This document shows, piece by piece, positions 1-6,500 of a stretch of 6,500 nt of DNA. Every line of letters starts with the position of its first letter. Position 1 is the stretch's first letter. The notes beneath the pieces were generated by a model. That model did no database searches. It saw only the letters and a list, made by a program, of their open reading frames with translations, and was not told where the DNA came from. The DNA comes from Verrucomicrobiota bacterium (GTDB lineage Bacteria; Verrucomicrobiota; Verrucomicrobiia; Opitutales; Seribacteraceae), in NCBI GenBank assembly GCA_014382645.1, contig JACNJI010000372.1, positions 1 through 6,500 on the forward strand. Direction: 5' to 3'. The translations under genes and the position numbers were made by a program.

Positions 1-97
1 GTTGCTTCCTGCGTGCGACGACAGGCCACTCAAAGAAAATCCTGACGCACAAGCCCAACTCAAAGCAACCATCGCTCAACTCAAAGCCTCCAGATGA
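1..97 (+). CDS. C-terminal tail of an upstream gene (partial, 5' end outside window)
   Basis: The frame beginning at base 2 is open from the left edge and gives 31 residues ending at a TGA at 95-97. The tail contains DDRPLKENPDAQAQLKA and then a lysine/alanine/glutamine-rich stretch in which AQLKA occurs twice, seven residues apart, which suggests an amphipathic C-terminal helix. The TGA overlaps the ATG of the next gene in the string ATGA (94-97), a typical arrangement for two genes in one operon and the main reason for choosing this frame. A short Asp/Pro-containing segment followed by a final helix is reminiscent of the C-termini of secreted sulfatases in this kind of bacterium, but no catalytic region is visible, so that identity is only a guess. 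A second frame, from base 3, is also open here but ends inside the next gene and has no comparable junction. Confidence 0.6.
   Translation, partial: LLPACDDRPLKENPDAQAQLKATIAQLKASR
56..87 (+). repeat. 11-base direct repeat with 21-base period
   Basis: The string caactcaaagc occurs at 56-66 and again at 77-87. The 21-base period is exactly seven codons, so in the frame of the upstream gene it gives AQLKA twice, as in a heptad-patterned helix. The most likely origin is repetitive helix coding, not a regulatory site, although it also lies just upstream of the start codon at 94. Confidence 0.6.
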
Positions 98-2016
98 GGA
101 AAACTATCTCGTTCCTTATCGAGACCCTAAGTCTTGTTTCGCCCGTTGCGGCAGACCAGTTCCTCTTCCTGGCTGCGGCAAAGGATTCTGATCTGGTCTC
201 ATATCGCATCGATCCTCAATCGGGTGCCTTGAGCGAACACATGCGCCTGCAACTTCCTGGTGTTGGCGGACCCATGAGCCTCTCGGCCGATGGCGAGATG
301 CTGTACGTGGAGTCTCACCTCAAGGCCGAGGGGGGAGAGCAGGCCAAACCGCACATCATCAGCCTGAGGATCAAGCGCGGAAAGTTCGAGCAAATCCACA
401 TCGCACCGGTCAGCATGCGCTCTCCGTCGATTCACCTCGATGCCAGTGGCAAGAATCTGCTTGGAGCTCATTACGGCGAGGGCAAGGTGAGCGTCTGGAA
501 AATCGATGCCCAGCGTCGTTGCACCGGCGAACAGTCCGACGAACATACCACCTCAACGCATGCACACTTTGTTATTACCGATCCAAGCAATCGCTTTGCC
601 TATGTGCCGCACACCAAAGCGAATGCGGTGTTCCAGTTTGCTCTTGATTCCGAGAAGGGAAAACTCACTCCGCTCGATCCGCCATTCGCCCCCGGACCGG
701 ACGTGGACCACGAATACCATGGCCCGCGCCACTATGCCCACCATCCCATTCTCCATATGGGTTTTACCGCGAATGAACGAGGAGGCGGCATCAGTTCGTG
801 GAACTTTGATGATAAAAACGGCCGACTTTCTTTGTTGCAAACGCTCTCAAGCCTGCCCGCGGACTGGGAGGGGAAAAGTTTTGCCGCGGACATTCATATC
901 ACGCCCAATGGCCGTTTCGCTTACGTATCGAATCGGGATGGGCGAAAGATGGAAAAGGGAGAGCCTCATGGCGACACCTTAGCCGGTTTTGAGATCGATC
1001 TGAAAACAGGAGGAATGAAGTCGGTGGGCCATTTCCCAACGGGGCGTTTCCCGAGATCGTTCTGCATCGATGCAACGGGAAATTTCATCTTCGTTGCATG
1101 TGAATTGGATCACAAGTTAGAGGTTTGTCGCGTTAATCAGGAAACGGGGGCGCTGAAACGGATAGGGAGCTATGAAACGGGTAAAACTCCCATTTGGGTG
1201 ACTTGTAGCGGTCTAAAGCTTCCGCTTGGAGATGACGGTCCGGGGATTTCGAGGATCATACCAGTTGAAGCAACTCAACAGCTCAAGGCGATTCGTGACG
1301 AGATCGGGGTAATTAAAAATCTCGATACCCTGTACGAAGATCGTACACACAAAAACGGACTACCTTATCATGTCTATGTCCCTAAACACCTTAAGGCTGG
1401 GGTGAAATATCCGATGGTGACGTTTCTTCACGGATATACGGATCTGACGATTGATACGCACAAAGGTTTTCCTAAAGGAGTGTGGTCACTGCCGAAGATT
1501 CAGAAAGCCCATCCGCACATTCTTTTCATCCCCCGGAACAGGAACAATCAAGACCGCTGGACGAGTGACGAATATCGAGGCATGACCATCAAGGCCCTTG
1601 ATGACTTGATTGCTGAACTGAACGACAATCCGAAGACGCCCGACATCAATGTGAATCAACTCTACCTGACGGGTTTTTCGCGCGGAGGGCAGGGCACTTG
1701 GAATTTCATCCGCACCTTCCCTAACAAGTTTGCGGCCGCTGCACCGTTGTCAGGATTTTTTCATGGCCCACAGAACGCCGGAGAAGCAAAATCGATCAAA
1801 CACCTTCCCATTTGGATCTTCAATGGTGACGGTGACAAAGGAGTTGAAGGTTCACGCGTAAGTTTCAAAGCTTTGACCGAGGCAGGTGCCGTAGACGTAA
1901 GGTATCATGAATACAAGGCCCAAGGTCATGTCATTGACGACTTTGCCTACTTCACCAAGGGTTTCATGGATTGGTTGTTTACCCAAAAGCAAAAAACAGC
2001 TTCAGCGGGGCTGTAG
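94..2016 (+). CDS. Exported two-domain hydrolase: lactonase-family seven-bladed beta-propeller fused to a COG4099-type alpha/beta-hydrolase esterase
   Basis: The 640-residue product starts with a probable Sec signal (MRK, a hydrophobic stretch, VAA before D21), so it should act in the periplasm or outside. An acidic E10 inside the hydrophobic core is unusual. Residues about 21-372 match the 6-phosphogluconolactonase/Lactonase family (PF10282): GPRH at 210-213, ADIHITPNGRFAYVSNR at 265-281, and TGRFPRSFCIDATG at 316-329. The cytosolic relatives hydrolyse 6-phosphogluconolactone; an exported member probably has another substrate. Residues about 400-632 form an alpha/beta-hydrolase: LPYHVYVP at 423-430, oxyanion-region HG at 446-447, nucleophile elbow GFSRG with Ser529 followed by GQGTW, probable acid Asp581 in NGDGD, and His612 in QGHV. 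This matches COG4099 predicted peptidases/esterases (PHB-depolymerase and feruloyl-esterase relatives). The ATG at 94 is the first possible start after an in-frame stop at 43-45 and overlaps the upstream stop; no Shine-Dalgarno is seen, so translational coupling is likely. Family calls are strong; the substrate is unknown. Confidence 0.92.
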   Translation: MRKTISFLIETLSLVSPVAADQFLFLAAAKDSDLVSYRIDPQSGALSEHMRLQLPGVGGPMSLSADGEMLYVESHLKAEGGEQAKPHIISLRIKRGKFEQIHIAPVSMRSPSIHLDASGKNLLGAHYGEGKVSVWKIDAQRRCTGEQSDEHTTSTHAHFVITDPSNRFAYVPHTKANAVFQFALDSEKGKLTPLDPPFAPGPDVDHEYHGPRHYAHHPILHMGFTANERGGGISSWNFDDKNGRLSLLQTLSSLPADWEGKSFAADIHITPNGRFAYVSNRDGRKMEKGEPHGDTLAGFEIDLKTGGMKSVGHFPTGRFPRSFCIDATGNFIFVACELDHKLEVCRVNQETGALKRIGSYETGKTPIWVTCSGLKLPLGDDGPGISRIIPVEATQQLKAIRDEIGVIKNLDTLYEDRTHKNGLPYHVYVPKHLKAGVKYPMVTFLHGYTDLTIDTHKGFPKGVWSLPKIQKAHPHILFIPRNRNNQDRWTSDEYRGMTIKALDDLIAELNDNPKTPDINVNQLYLTGFSRGGQGTWNFIRTFPNKFAAAAPLSGFFHGPQNAGEAKSIKHLPIWIFNGDGDKGVEGSRVSFKALTEAGAVDVRYHEYKAQGHVIDDFAYFTKGFMDWLFTQKQKTASAGL

Positions 2017-2126
2017 ACTTCACAACAGGCGCATTCACCTTTGATTGGAATATTTGTCCAAGATTTCCTGTTTCCGACCTTTCTCTTCATGAATGTATCG
2101 GCCAACGAATTATGCAGTTCGAATCC
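2017..2126. other. Intergenic spacer between the two large genes, no recognised element
   Basis: The 110 bases hold no convincing sigma-70 promoter: TTGATT at 2041-2046 has no acceptable -10 box at the usual distance. No hairpin followed by a T-run is present, so there is no visible intrinsic terminator either. Neither candidate start of the next gene (2112 or 2127) has a clear Shine-Dalgarno sequence. With the same orientation and no terminator, read-through from the preceding gene is possible, but an unrecognised promoter cannot be excluded. Confidence 0.5.
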
Positions 2127-5100
2127 ATGAAACTCTCTCGTCTTATCCTCGCCCACCTTCTCGTTTCAGTCTCAGGATTTGCCGAAGTTCAACCAAGCGC
2201 CATCGATGTCGATAGCTCCGCCGCGTTTCGCGAGACCAGATCGGAGCCCGCAACTGCTGAAACGCTCAAAGGTCTTATCGCTCCCGCAGCTAGCGAAATC
2301 GAGCGCGCAAGCTGGACGATCGAAGCGTCCGAATCGGAACGACGCAGCCGAGGCACGTATCACTTTCGAATCGCGTTCAAGGAGTCCCAGTCGCTCGGCG
2401 GCCTGACGGCGGTTTTACAGAATCCGGGTACGGTCACGATCCGCGCCCTGAAGCCCAATGCTCCGTTTCCGGGCGACCCTGCAGCAGATCACTGGATCAC
2501 GTTGCCGGCTTGGAATGCATCGGAAACGATCGATTGCGTGCTGTCGCCCGGCTTCAAAACACGGTCGATTCTGATTACGGATTCGCGCCCGAGCGGGCAG
2601 AGCAACCTCCGTGGCCTTACGTTTCGCTTAGAGCGAAGATACGTCGTTACGGGCTCCGCGATCGCACAGGGCGAGCAGACGAAACATGGCCAGGATCCAG
2701 CTAATTTGATCGCTGGGGATTTGTGGCGGAGCGCGGGGACGGAGCCGAATTCGGACAAGGTGAATCGGTCCCCTGTCACAACGGTGGCCCCTTCGTGGGC
2801 CAGTCTCGTCTGGGACGAACCTCAATCCGTTTCGAGCATCCGGATCCGTTCGAACGCGAAGAAATTCGAGCTACGTGAGTTCATTGGTGAACCCGACGTA
2901 AACCCTGCGCTGGCACCAGCTGCTGCTTGGCGCGTTGTTGACGTTGAACCTGTGATTCGACCGATCTGGCGAAGCCGCCACCTGCTCGAGCAAGTCTACA
3001 CTTTCGACACACCTAAGCCGATCAGCGCGTTGCAATTTCACGTGACCAAGGTTACCTCCGCGAGCCGCTACAATTCGATTCTCGAAATCCACGACTTCAC
3101 GGTCTTTCGGAATCTCGCTGCGAACGAGCCGGTGCCGGTGCCGGTGAGGCGCACCGAGCCTCCGCCCCCTCTCCAATTTACTTGGAAAACTGAAGTCGAT
3201 TCAGAGCCTGCCATGGTTATAAACACTCCCGAAGGTCGCCGGGTTCGCAATCTCTTCGCTCAGGTGCCCCAGAAAGCAGGCGATCACCTTGCCGCTTGGG
3301 ATCTGAAGGACGACAAGGGTTTGCCCGTTGCTCCGGGCACCTATCATTGGGAAGCGGTTTATGGACCGGAACCTCGCCTGATTTATCAGATGACGCCTTA
3401 TCCGAACAGCTACGCGCATTCTCCGCATAGTTCGCCGTGGCAGGGCGAATCAGACGATGGATGGATGTCGAATCACGGTCAACTTACTGCCGTTTGCGCT
3501 TTAGGAGACCACGTCTTTATGGGCCAGAACGGTTCCGAAGGCGGACACGCTCTTATTGAAGTGACGAATTCAGGTAGCAAATTGTGGGGTACGCATGAGA
3601 CAACGGATACACTTTTTACCGACGGAAATACATTGTTTAGTCACAATATATGGCAAGGGAACATTAGCCGTCTGAATCACGAAACAAAGAAGCAGGAATT
3701 GATGTTTTCGCTCGCCCAGGACCCTGCTCGACAAGGCAACATTGTTGGTCTGGCGGCAAAAGACGATAGAATTTACATCGCGTATCACGCTCCTGTTCCT
3801 TTTCTTGAGGATGCGACTGGTGAGACAAAAATTTCGATCGGGGATTGTTTGCCAAAGTTGCGCAGCGAAATCACGGGGAGTTCGAACTATGGGATCTCGG
3901 GTCGACCGCAGTGGGATTTCATGAGCCTTTTCCGGCTTACGGAATTCGTTAACGGCTCTGATTCAAACGGTGGCTTGTTGCGCATTCCTAGCACGAAAGG
4001 AATCGGTCGGGAGCAACATATTCTTTTGGCGTTCAAAGAGCCGACGCCTCTTGGCAGCCTTATCTTTCCAGGCTTTAGCGCACCTAAAGGAGTCAAGATG
4101 CTCGCTTATGTCCTTAAACCAAAAGGATCATTTCCCCCGAAGGTGGACAAGCTAGGTGATTGGACGCCGGTTCCCTTGGGAGTGGTCGGGGACTGGAATT
4201 GCGTGGCACTTCCCAAGCAAACGCTAACTCGAGCATTGCGTATTACCTTCAGCCAACCGGGGGGGGAGTTGGATTTGGTTTTGGATGGAGATACGCTGGG
4301 CGAGCCGAGCTTGAATATCGATTTGCCCTTGGGGGGCGCTAAGAAAAAAGGGGCCGGTGGTCTGATCGCGAGCAAAAACGAGTGGCGAGCGGAGCTCGAC
4401 GGCATGCGAATTCTCCGGCGGCGTTTTGAGAAAGTCAGCCAAAAGGCAAGGATTCAAGTTAACTCGGGCACCTACGATGAGAAGGCAGGGGAGTGGGATG
4501 CGCTGCGGGATGAAATCCTCAGCGAAAGCAATCCTGCGATCTTTATGATGGAGTGGGACGAACTACAAAGTATTCGCGGGCTTTCGCTTAAGGAGTTGGA
4601 CGGCGAGGAAGCGAGAATCGATGTTTTTACAGGTCCCGTCGGCGCTGAAATTGATTTATCTTCTTCTCGAAACTGGGAAGAAGTCGCCGTTTACAACCAG
4701 AAACTTCGTTATCTCTATGCTCCGGATCGTCGCAACAACTCTCGAGCGATCTACCTCGATGGGGTCGTCGATTTCGGTCGTTCCTATGAAACGCGAGCGG
4801 TGCGGTTGCGGATCGTATCGCAGTGGAAGGAACAGGATGGGCGACAGTGGGGCATCCGTCTGGATCGCGGCGGAAGCGAAATCGATTGGAAGCGTTGCAG
4901 GCTCTACGGAATTGCCCCTCTACGCTATCTCGGCGGAGAGCCCGAGAAAAGCGCGATGGGGGTACGCCGCATCGAAGTGCGAGATGGTGCAACGGGTCAG
5001 TTGATCGAAGAAAAGCCTTCACGTGTATCAGGTGAGCTTTGTTTTGACCCCCATGGCCAACTGCACGGCATCGTCGGCAAGTCTGTCGTGCGGATTGAGG

Positions 5101-6500
5101 ACGGCGCCGTGGTTGCCACCGGCTTGGAGAACCCGCGTTGCCTACAGATTTCAAAAGGTGGCGAGTTTTACGTTTACGACCATGGAGTGGAGAATCGTCA
5201 AGTGAAGGTCTTCGATTCGTCGGGAACTCTGCTTCGCTCTATTGGGAAACCGGGCCGCCGTTTAGCAGGGCCTTATGATCCGGATTTCCTCGAAGACATC
5301 AACGAAATGTCGCTCGATTCCGAGGGTAGTCTCTGGCTCGTTTACGAACACGACAATCCGCGTCGTATCATGAAGTTCAGTGCCGACGGGAAATTCCTTG
5401 CCGACTTTTTTGGAAACACCAACTACGGGGGCGGCGGAACCATCGACCCATGGGATCCTACGCGTATGTATTTGCGGGATATGGTTTTTAAGCTGGATCA
5501 TGAAACGGGCGAAAGCCGACTGGCGGCTTTGACCTCGGCCGACCATCTGGAGTCCAGCGATCAATCTAGTCGTCATATTCGAAGGCAGACCGAGGTGTTT
5601 GTTCTGAATGATCGGCGTTACGTGGTGACTGCTCCCATTTCTCACACCCCTGAACAAAACGTGGCCTTGATCAACCTTTTCGACGAGAAGAAGATGACCG
5701 TTCGAATGTGTGCAGCAGTGGGGCATGCGTCCAGATTTCCTCCTCTGCAAAATGAAAAGTTCATCGCGAAAACGGGTGGTGCCCCATTAGGGGGCTATCG
5801 CTTTCTCTGGAACGATCTGAATCAGGATGGCGAAGTCGAGGTTGATGAAGTCGTCTTGACCAAATTGGAATCCAGAGACTTCTTCCTCGGACGATTTGAC
5901 GACGGTCTCGGCGTCATGTCCGGAAACCTTCGATTCGAACCTGAGCGTTTTCTCGATGACGGCACCCCGATCTTGAAAGAGAACAAACTGTCTTTCTCCG
6001 CAGATTACCGACTCTCCAACGGCAACTATTTTCGCTACGCCAAGGGCGCGAACGAGGTGGTTACACCTGCTGGTGAACCCATCTGGAGCTATCCTGCCCA
6101 CCACCGGATGAGTGGGCTTTACGTGCCGCCTTACCAACCCGGCAAGGTCGATTTACAATACGGGATCAAAGGGCACGGACGCACTAGCCCTGAGGGGCTG
6201 GGGGACTTTTTTGTAATCTTCAGCAATAGTGGGCAGGCCAACGTGTGGACCGCCGATGGTTTTCTAGCCACTCGGATTTCCTATCACAAAAATAATCCCC
6301 GTCGAAATAATTTCTCCTCCTTCGATCACAAACGCGGCACCGATGTGTCGCGAGTGACTTTCGGGCAAGAGCATTTTTCCAATTACTTCACGCAAAGCGT
6401 CCAAGATGGCCGGCACTTTGTCGTTGGGGGACATCTGACGATGAGCCTTTTCGAGGTCAAGGGTCTGAATGATTTCAAACGTAACAGGGGCACGATCGAA
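2127..6500 (+). CDS. Giant exported multidomain protein: galactose-binding-like module pairs, FlgD-like Ig domain and beta-propeller-like regions (partial, 3' end outside window)
   Basis: One frame stays open for 1458 codons to the window edge. The ATG at 2127 gives a good Sec signal (MKLSRLILAHLLVSVSGFA, cleavage after A19); an in-frame ATG at 2112 would add five residues (MQFES) and is less likely. Order of parts: module A1 about 78-171 and B1 about 172-330, both resembling galactose-binding/F5/8C-like folds; a linker with PVPVPV and PPPP (335-348); a FlgD-like Ig domain about 352-413 (GRRVRNL, AGDHLAAWD, GLPVAPGTY); a propeller-like stretch about 414-610; a second, diverged A2-B2 pair about 629-935; and a long NHL/propeller-like region about 943-1450 with repeated hydrophobic strands such as LWLVYE and RIMKFSADGKF. 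An EF-hand loop lies at 1230-1241. No catalytic motif was recognised. The likely role is extracellular or periplasmic binding or scaffolding, probably of carbohydrate; that is inference. It follows the esterase gene by about 110 bases on the same strand. The ORF is certain; the individual domain calls are by eye. Confidence 0.9.
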   Translation, partial: MKLSRLILAHLLVSVSGFAEVQPSAIDVDSSAAFRETRSEPATAETLKGLIAPAASEIERASWTIEASESERRSRGTYHFRIAFKESQSLGGLTAVLQNPGTVTIRALKPNAPFPGDPAADHWITLPAWNASETIDCVLSPGFKTRSILITDSRPSGQSNLRGLTFRLERRYVVTGSAIAQGEQTKHGQDPANLIAGDLWRSAGTEPNSDKVNRSPVTTVAPSWASLVWDEPQSVSSIRIRSNAKKFELREFIGEPDVNPALAPAAAWRVVDVEPVIRPIWRSRHLLEQVYTFDTPKPISALQFHVTKVTSASRYNSILEIHDFTVFRNLAANEPVPVPVRRTEPPPPLQFTWKTEVDSEPAMVINTPEGRRVRNLFAQVPQKAGDHLAAWDLKDDKGLPVAPGTYHWEAVYGPEPRLIYQMTPYPNSYAHSPHSSPWQGESDDGWMSNHGQLTAVCALGDHVFMGQNGSEGGHALIEVTNSGSKLWGTHETTDTLFTDGNTLFSHNIWQGNISRLNHETKKQELMFSLAQDPARQGNIVGLAAKDDRIYIAYHAPVPFLEDATGETKISIGDCLPKLRSEITGSSNYGISGRPQWDFMSLFRLTEFVNGSDSNGGLLRIPSTKGIGREQHILLAFKEPTPLGSLIFPGFSAPKGVKMLAYVLKPKGSFPPKVDKLGDWTPVPLGVVGDWNCVALPKQTLTRALRITFSQPGGELDLVLDGDTLGEPSLNIDLPLGGAKKKGAGGLIASKNEWRAELDGMRILRRRFEKVSQKARIQVNSGTYDEKAGEWDALRDEILSESNPAIFMMEWDELQSIRGLSLKELDGEEARIDVFTGPVGAEIDLSSSRNWEEVAVYNQKLRYLYAPDRRNNSRAIYLDGVVDFGRSYETRAVRLRIVSQWKEQDGRQWGIRLDRGGSEIDWKRCRLYGIAPLRYLGGEPEKSAMGVRRIEVRDGATGQLIEEKPSRVSGELCFDPHGQLHGIVGKSVVRIEDGAVVATGLENPRCLQISKGGEFYVYDHGVENRQVKVFDSSGTLLRSIGKPGRRLAGPYDPDFLEDINEMSLDSEGSLWLVYEHDNPRRIMKFSADGKFLADFFGNTNYGGGGTIDPWDPTRMYLRDMVFKLDHETGESRLAALTSADHLESSDQSSRHIRRQTEVFVLNDRRYVVTAPISHTPEQNVALINLFDEKKMTVRMCAAVGHASRFPPLQNEKFIAKTGGAPLGGYRFLWNDLNQDGEVEVDEVVLTKLESRDFFLGRFDDGLGVMSGNLRFEPERFLDDGTPILKENKLSFSADYRLSNGNYFRYAKGANEVVTPAGEPIWSYPAHHRMSGLYVPPYQPGKVDLQYGIKGHGRTSPEGLGDFFVIFSNSGQANVWTADGFLATRISYHKNNPRRNNFSSFDHKRGTDVSRVTFGQEHFSNYFTQSVQDGRHFVVGGHLTMSLFEVKGLNDFKRNRGTIE
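2358..3116 (+). repeat. First A-B module pair of the giant protein (A1-B1), diverged internal duplication
   Basis: Encodes residues 78-330. A1 carries AFKESQSLGGL (83-93), LKPNAPFP followed by W123, and KTRSILIT (144-151), ending near LERRYV. B1 carries SLVWDEPQSVSSIRIR (226-241) and ends in a strand-rich stretch with LEIHDFTVFRNL (319-330), a typical closing strand of F5/8C-like domains. The same signposts recur in the same order at 4011-4931. The resemblance is at protein level; the DNA is not obviously repeated. Confidence 0.6.
3129..3146 (+). repeat. Hexanucleotide tandem repeat ccggtg x3 in a proline-rich linker
   Basis: Three perfect copies of ccggtg encode the PVPVPV part of a linker (residues 335-340) that is followed by RRTEPPPP. 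It separates the B1 module from the FlgD-like Ig domain and probably forms an extended, stiff spacer. The copy number could vary between strains without breaking the frame. Confidence 0.85.
4011..4931 (+). repeat. Second A-B module pair of the giant protein (A2-B2), diverged internal duplication
   Basis: Encodes residues 629-935. A2 carries AFKEPTPLGSL (635-645), LKPKGSFP followed by W679, and LTRALRIT (700-707), then LDGMRILRRRFE (757-768). B2 carries MMEWDELQSIRGLSLK (807-822), then YLDG and TRAVRLRI, and closes with CRLYGIAPLRYLGG (924-937). These match the A1-B1 signposts in order, with a slightly longer A-to-B distance (175 against 146 residues between the AFKE alanine and the WDE tryptophan). 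The pair sits between two propeller-like stretches. Confidence 0.6.
4259..4266 (+). repeat. Homopolymer G8 tract inside the giant coding sequence
   Basis: Eight consecutive G bases are read as part of CCG GGG GGG GAG (P-G-G-E, residues 711-714). A second run of six G bases follows at 4331-4336, and a run of six A bases then four G at 4344-4353. The frame is intact through all of them, and the downstream protein still looks like the same family, so the tract length given is the coding one. Confidence 0.8.
5814..5849 (+). other. EF-hand-type calcium-binding loop within the giant protein
   Basis: Residues 1230-1241 read DLNQDGEVEVDE, which fits the 12-residue EF-hand loop: D at 1, N at 3, D at 5, G at 6, a hydrophobic V at 8 and E at 12. 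The preceding segment is GGYRFLWN, so the loop follows an aromatic strand, as in other secreted bacterial propeller proteins with 'W-x-D-x-N-x-DG' loops. It is a single loop without an obvious paired EF-hand, so a structural calcium site is more likely than a sensor. Confidence 0.65.

Noticed and set aside
506..982. 158-residue open frame on the + strand inside the fusion enzyme
   Set aside because: It lies wholly within the well-supported propeller coding frame, has no family resemblance and is rich in R, P and S as out-of-frame translations are.
2041..2069. Possible promoter with TTGATT as -35
   Set aside because: The bases at the expected -10 position read TTTCCT, which is not an acceptable -10 box, and no better spacing was found.
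2047..2069. Possible inverted repeat ggaa...ttcc in the intergenic spacer
   Set aside because: Only the outer four bases and two inner ones pair; too weak for an operator or a terminator stem.
4627..5154. 175-residue open frame on the - strand
   Set aside because: It is antisense to the continuous frame of the giant protein; its Arg/Ser/Pro-rich composition is typical of a shadow frame and no motif is present.
5262..6137. Two minus-strand open frames (5262-5750 and 5787-6137)
   Set aside because: Both are antisense to the propeller region, which has readable repeats and an EF-hand loop on the plus strand; the minus-strand products show no recognisable features.
1..6500. A defence system, mobile element, CRISPR array or structural RNA
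   Set aside because: No transposase, integrase, terminal inverted repeats, spaced direct repeats, nuclease or ATPase motifs, or tRNA/rRNA-like sequence were seen; the window is filled by two large exported-protein genes.

Overview
The window carries one strand's worth of genes, all reading rightwards: the last 31 codons of an upstream gene, a complete 640-residue exported two-domain enzyme, and the first 1458 codons of a very large exported multidomain protein that runs off the right edge. Base composition looks slightly above 50% GC, starts lack clear Shine-Dalgarno sequences, and both readable N-termini look like Sec signal peptides. Exported lactonase-type propellers, COG4099-type esterases and giant propeller/FlgD-Ig/discoidin-like proteins together suggest the Planctomycetes-Verrucomicrobia-Lentisphaerae group, perhaps a Verrucomicrobiota member. 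This placement is inference from style and not from a marker gene.

Layout. 1-97: C-terminal tail of an upstream gene, ending in a heptad-like helix and overlapping the next gene by ATGA. 94-2016: secreted fusion of a seven-bladed 6-phosphogluconolactonase-family propeller with an alpha/beta-hydrolase of the COG4099 'predicted peptidase'/feruloyl-esterase-like type; the Ser/Asp/His triad is readable. 2017-2126: a 110-base spacer without a recognisable promoter or terminator. 2127-6500: one uninterrupted reading frame with no stop before the window ends. Its product has a signal peptide, a pair of galactose-binding-like modules, a proline-rich linker, a FlgD-like Ig domain, a propeller-like stretch, a second diverged copy of the module pair, and a long second propeller-like stretch with a canonical EF-hand loop.

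How the genes may work together. All readable products are predicted to leave the cytoplasm. The enzyme has two hydrolytic folds that act on lactones or esters, and the giant protein has several folds that usually bind carbohydrate or protein and no visible catalytic motif. The most economical reading is a periplasmic or surface process on an esterified or otherwise decorated carbohydrate, with the giant protein as a binding or scaffold component. This is inference; no transporter, regulator, sulfatase core or glycoside hydrolase is in the window to confirm it.

No RNA genes, mobile elements, CRISPR arrays or defence genes were seen. The noteworthy points are the lactonase-esterase fusion, the internally duplicated A-B module pair of the giant protein, its EF-hand loop, and the G8 tract in its coding sequence.
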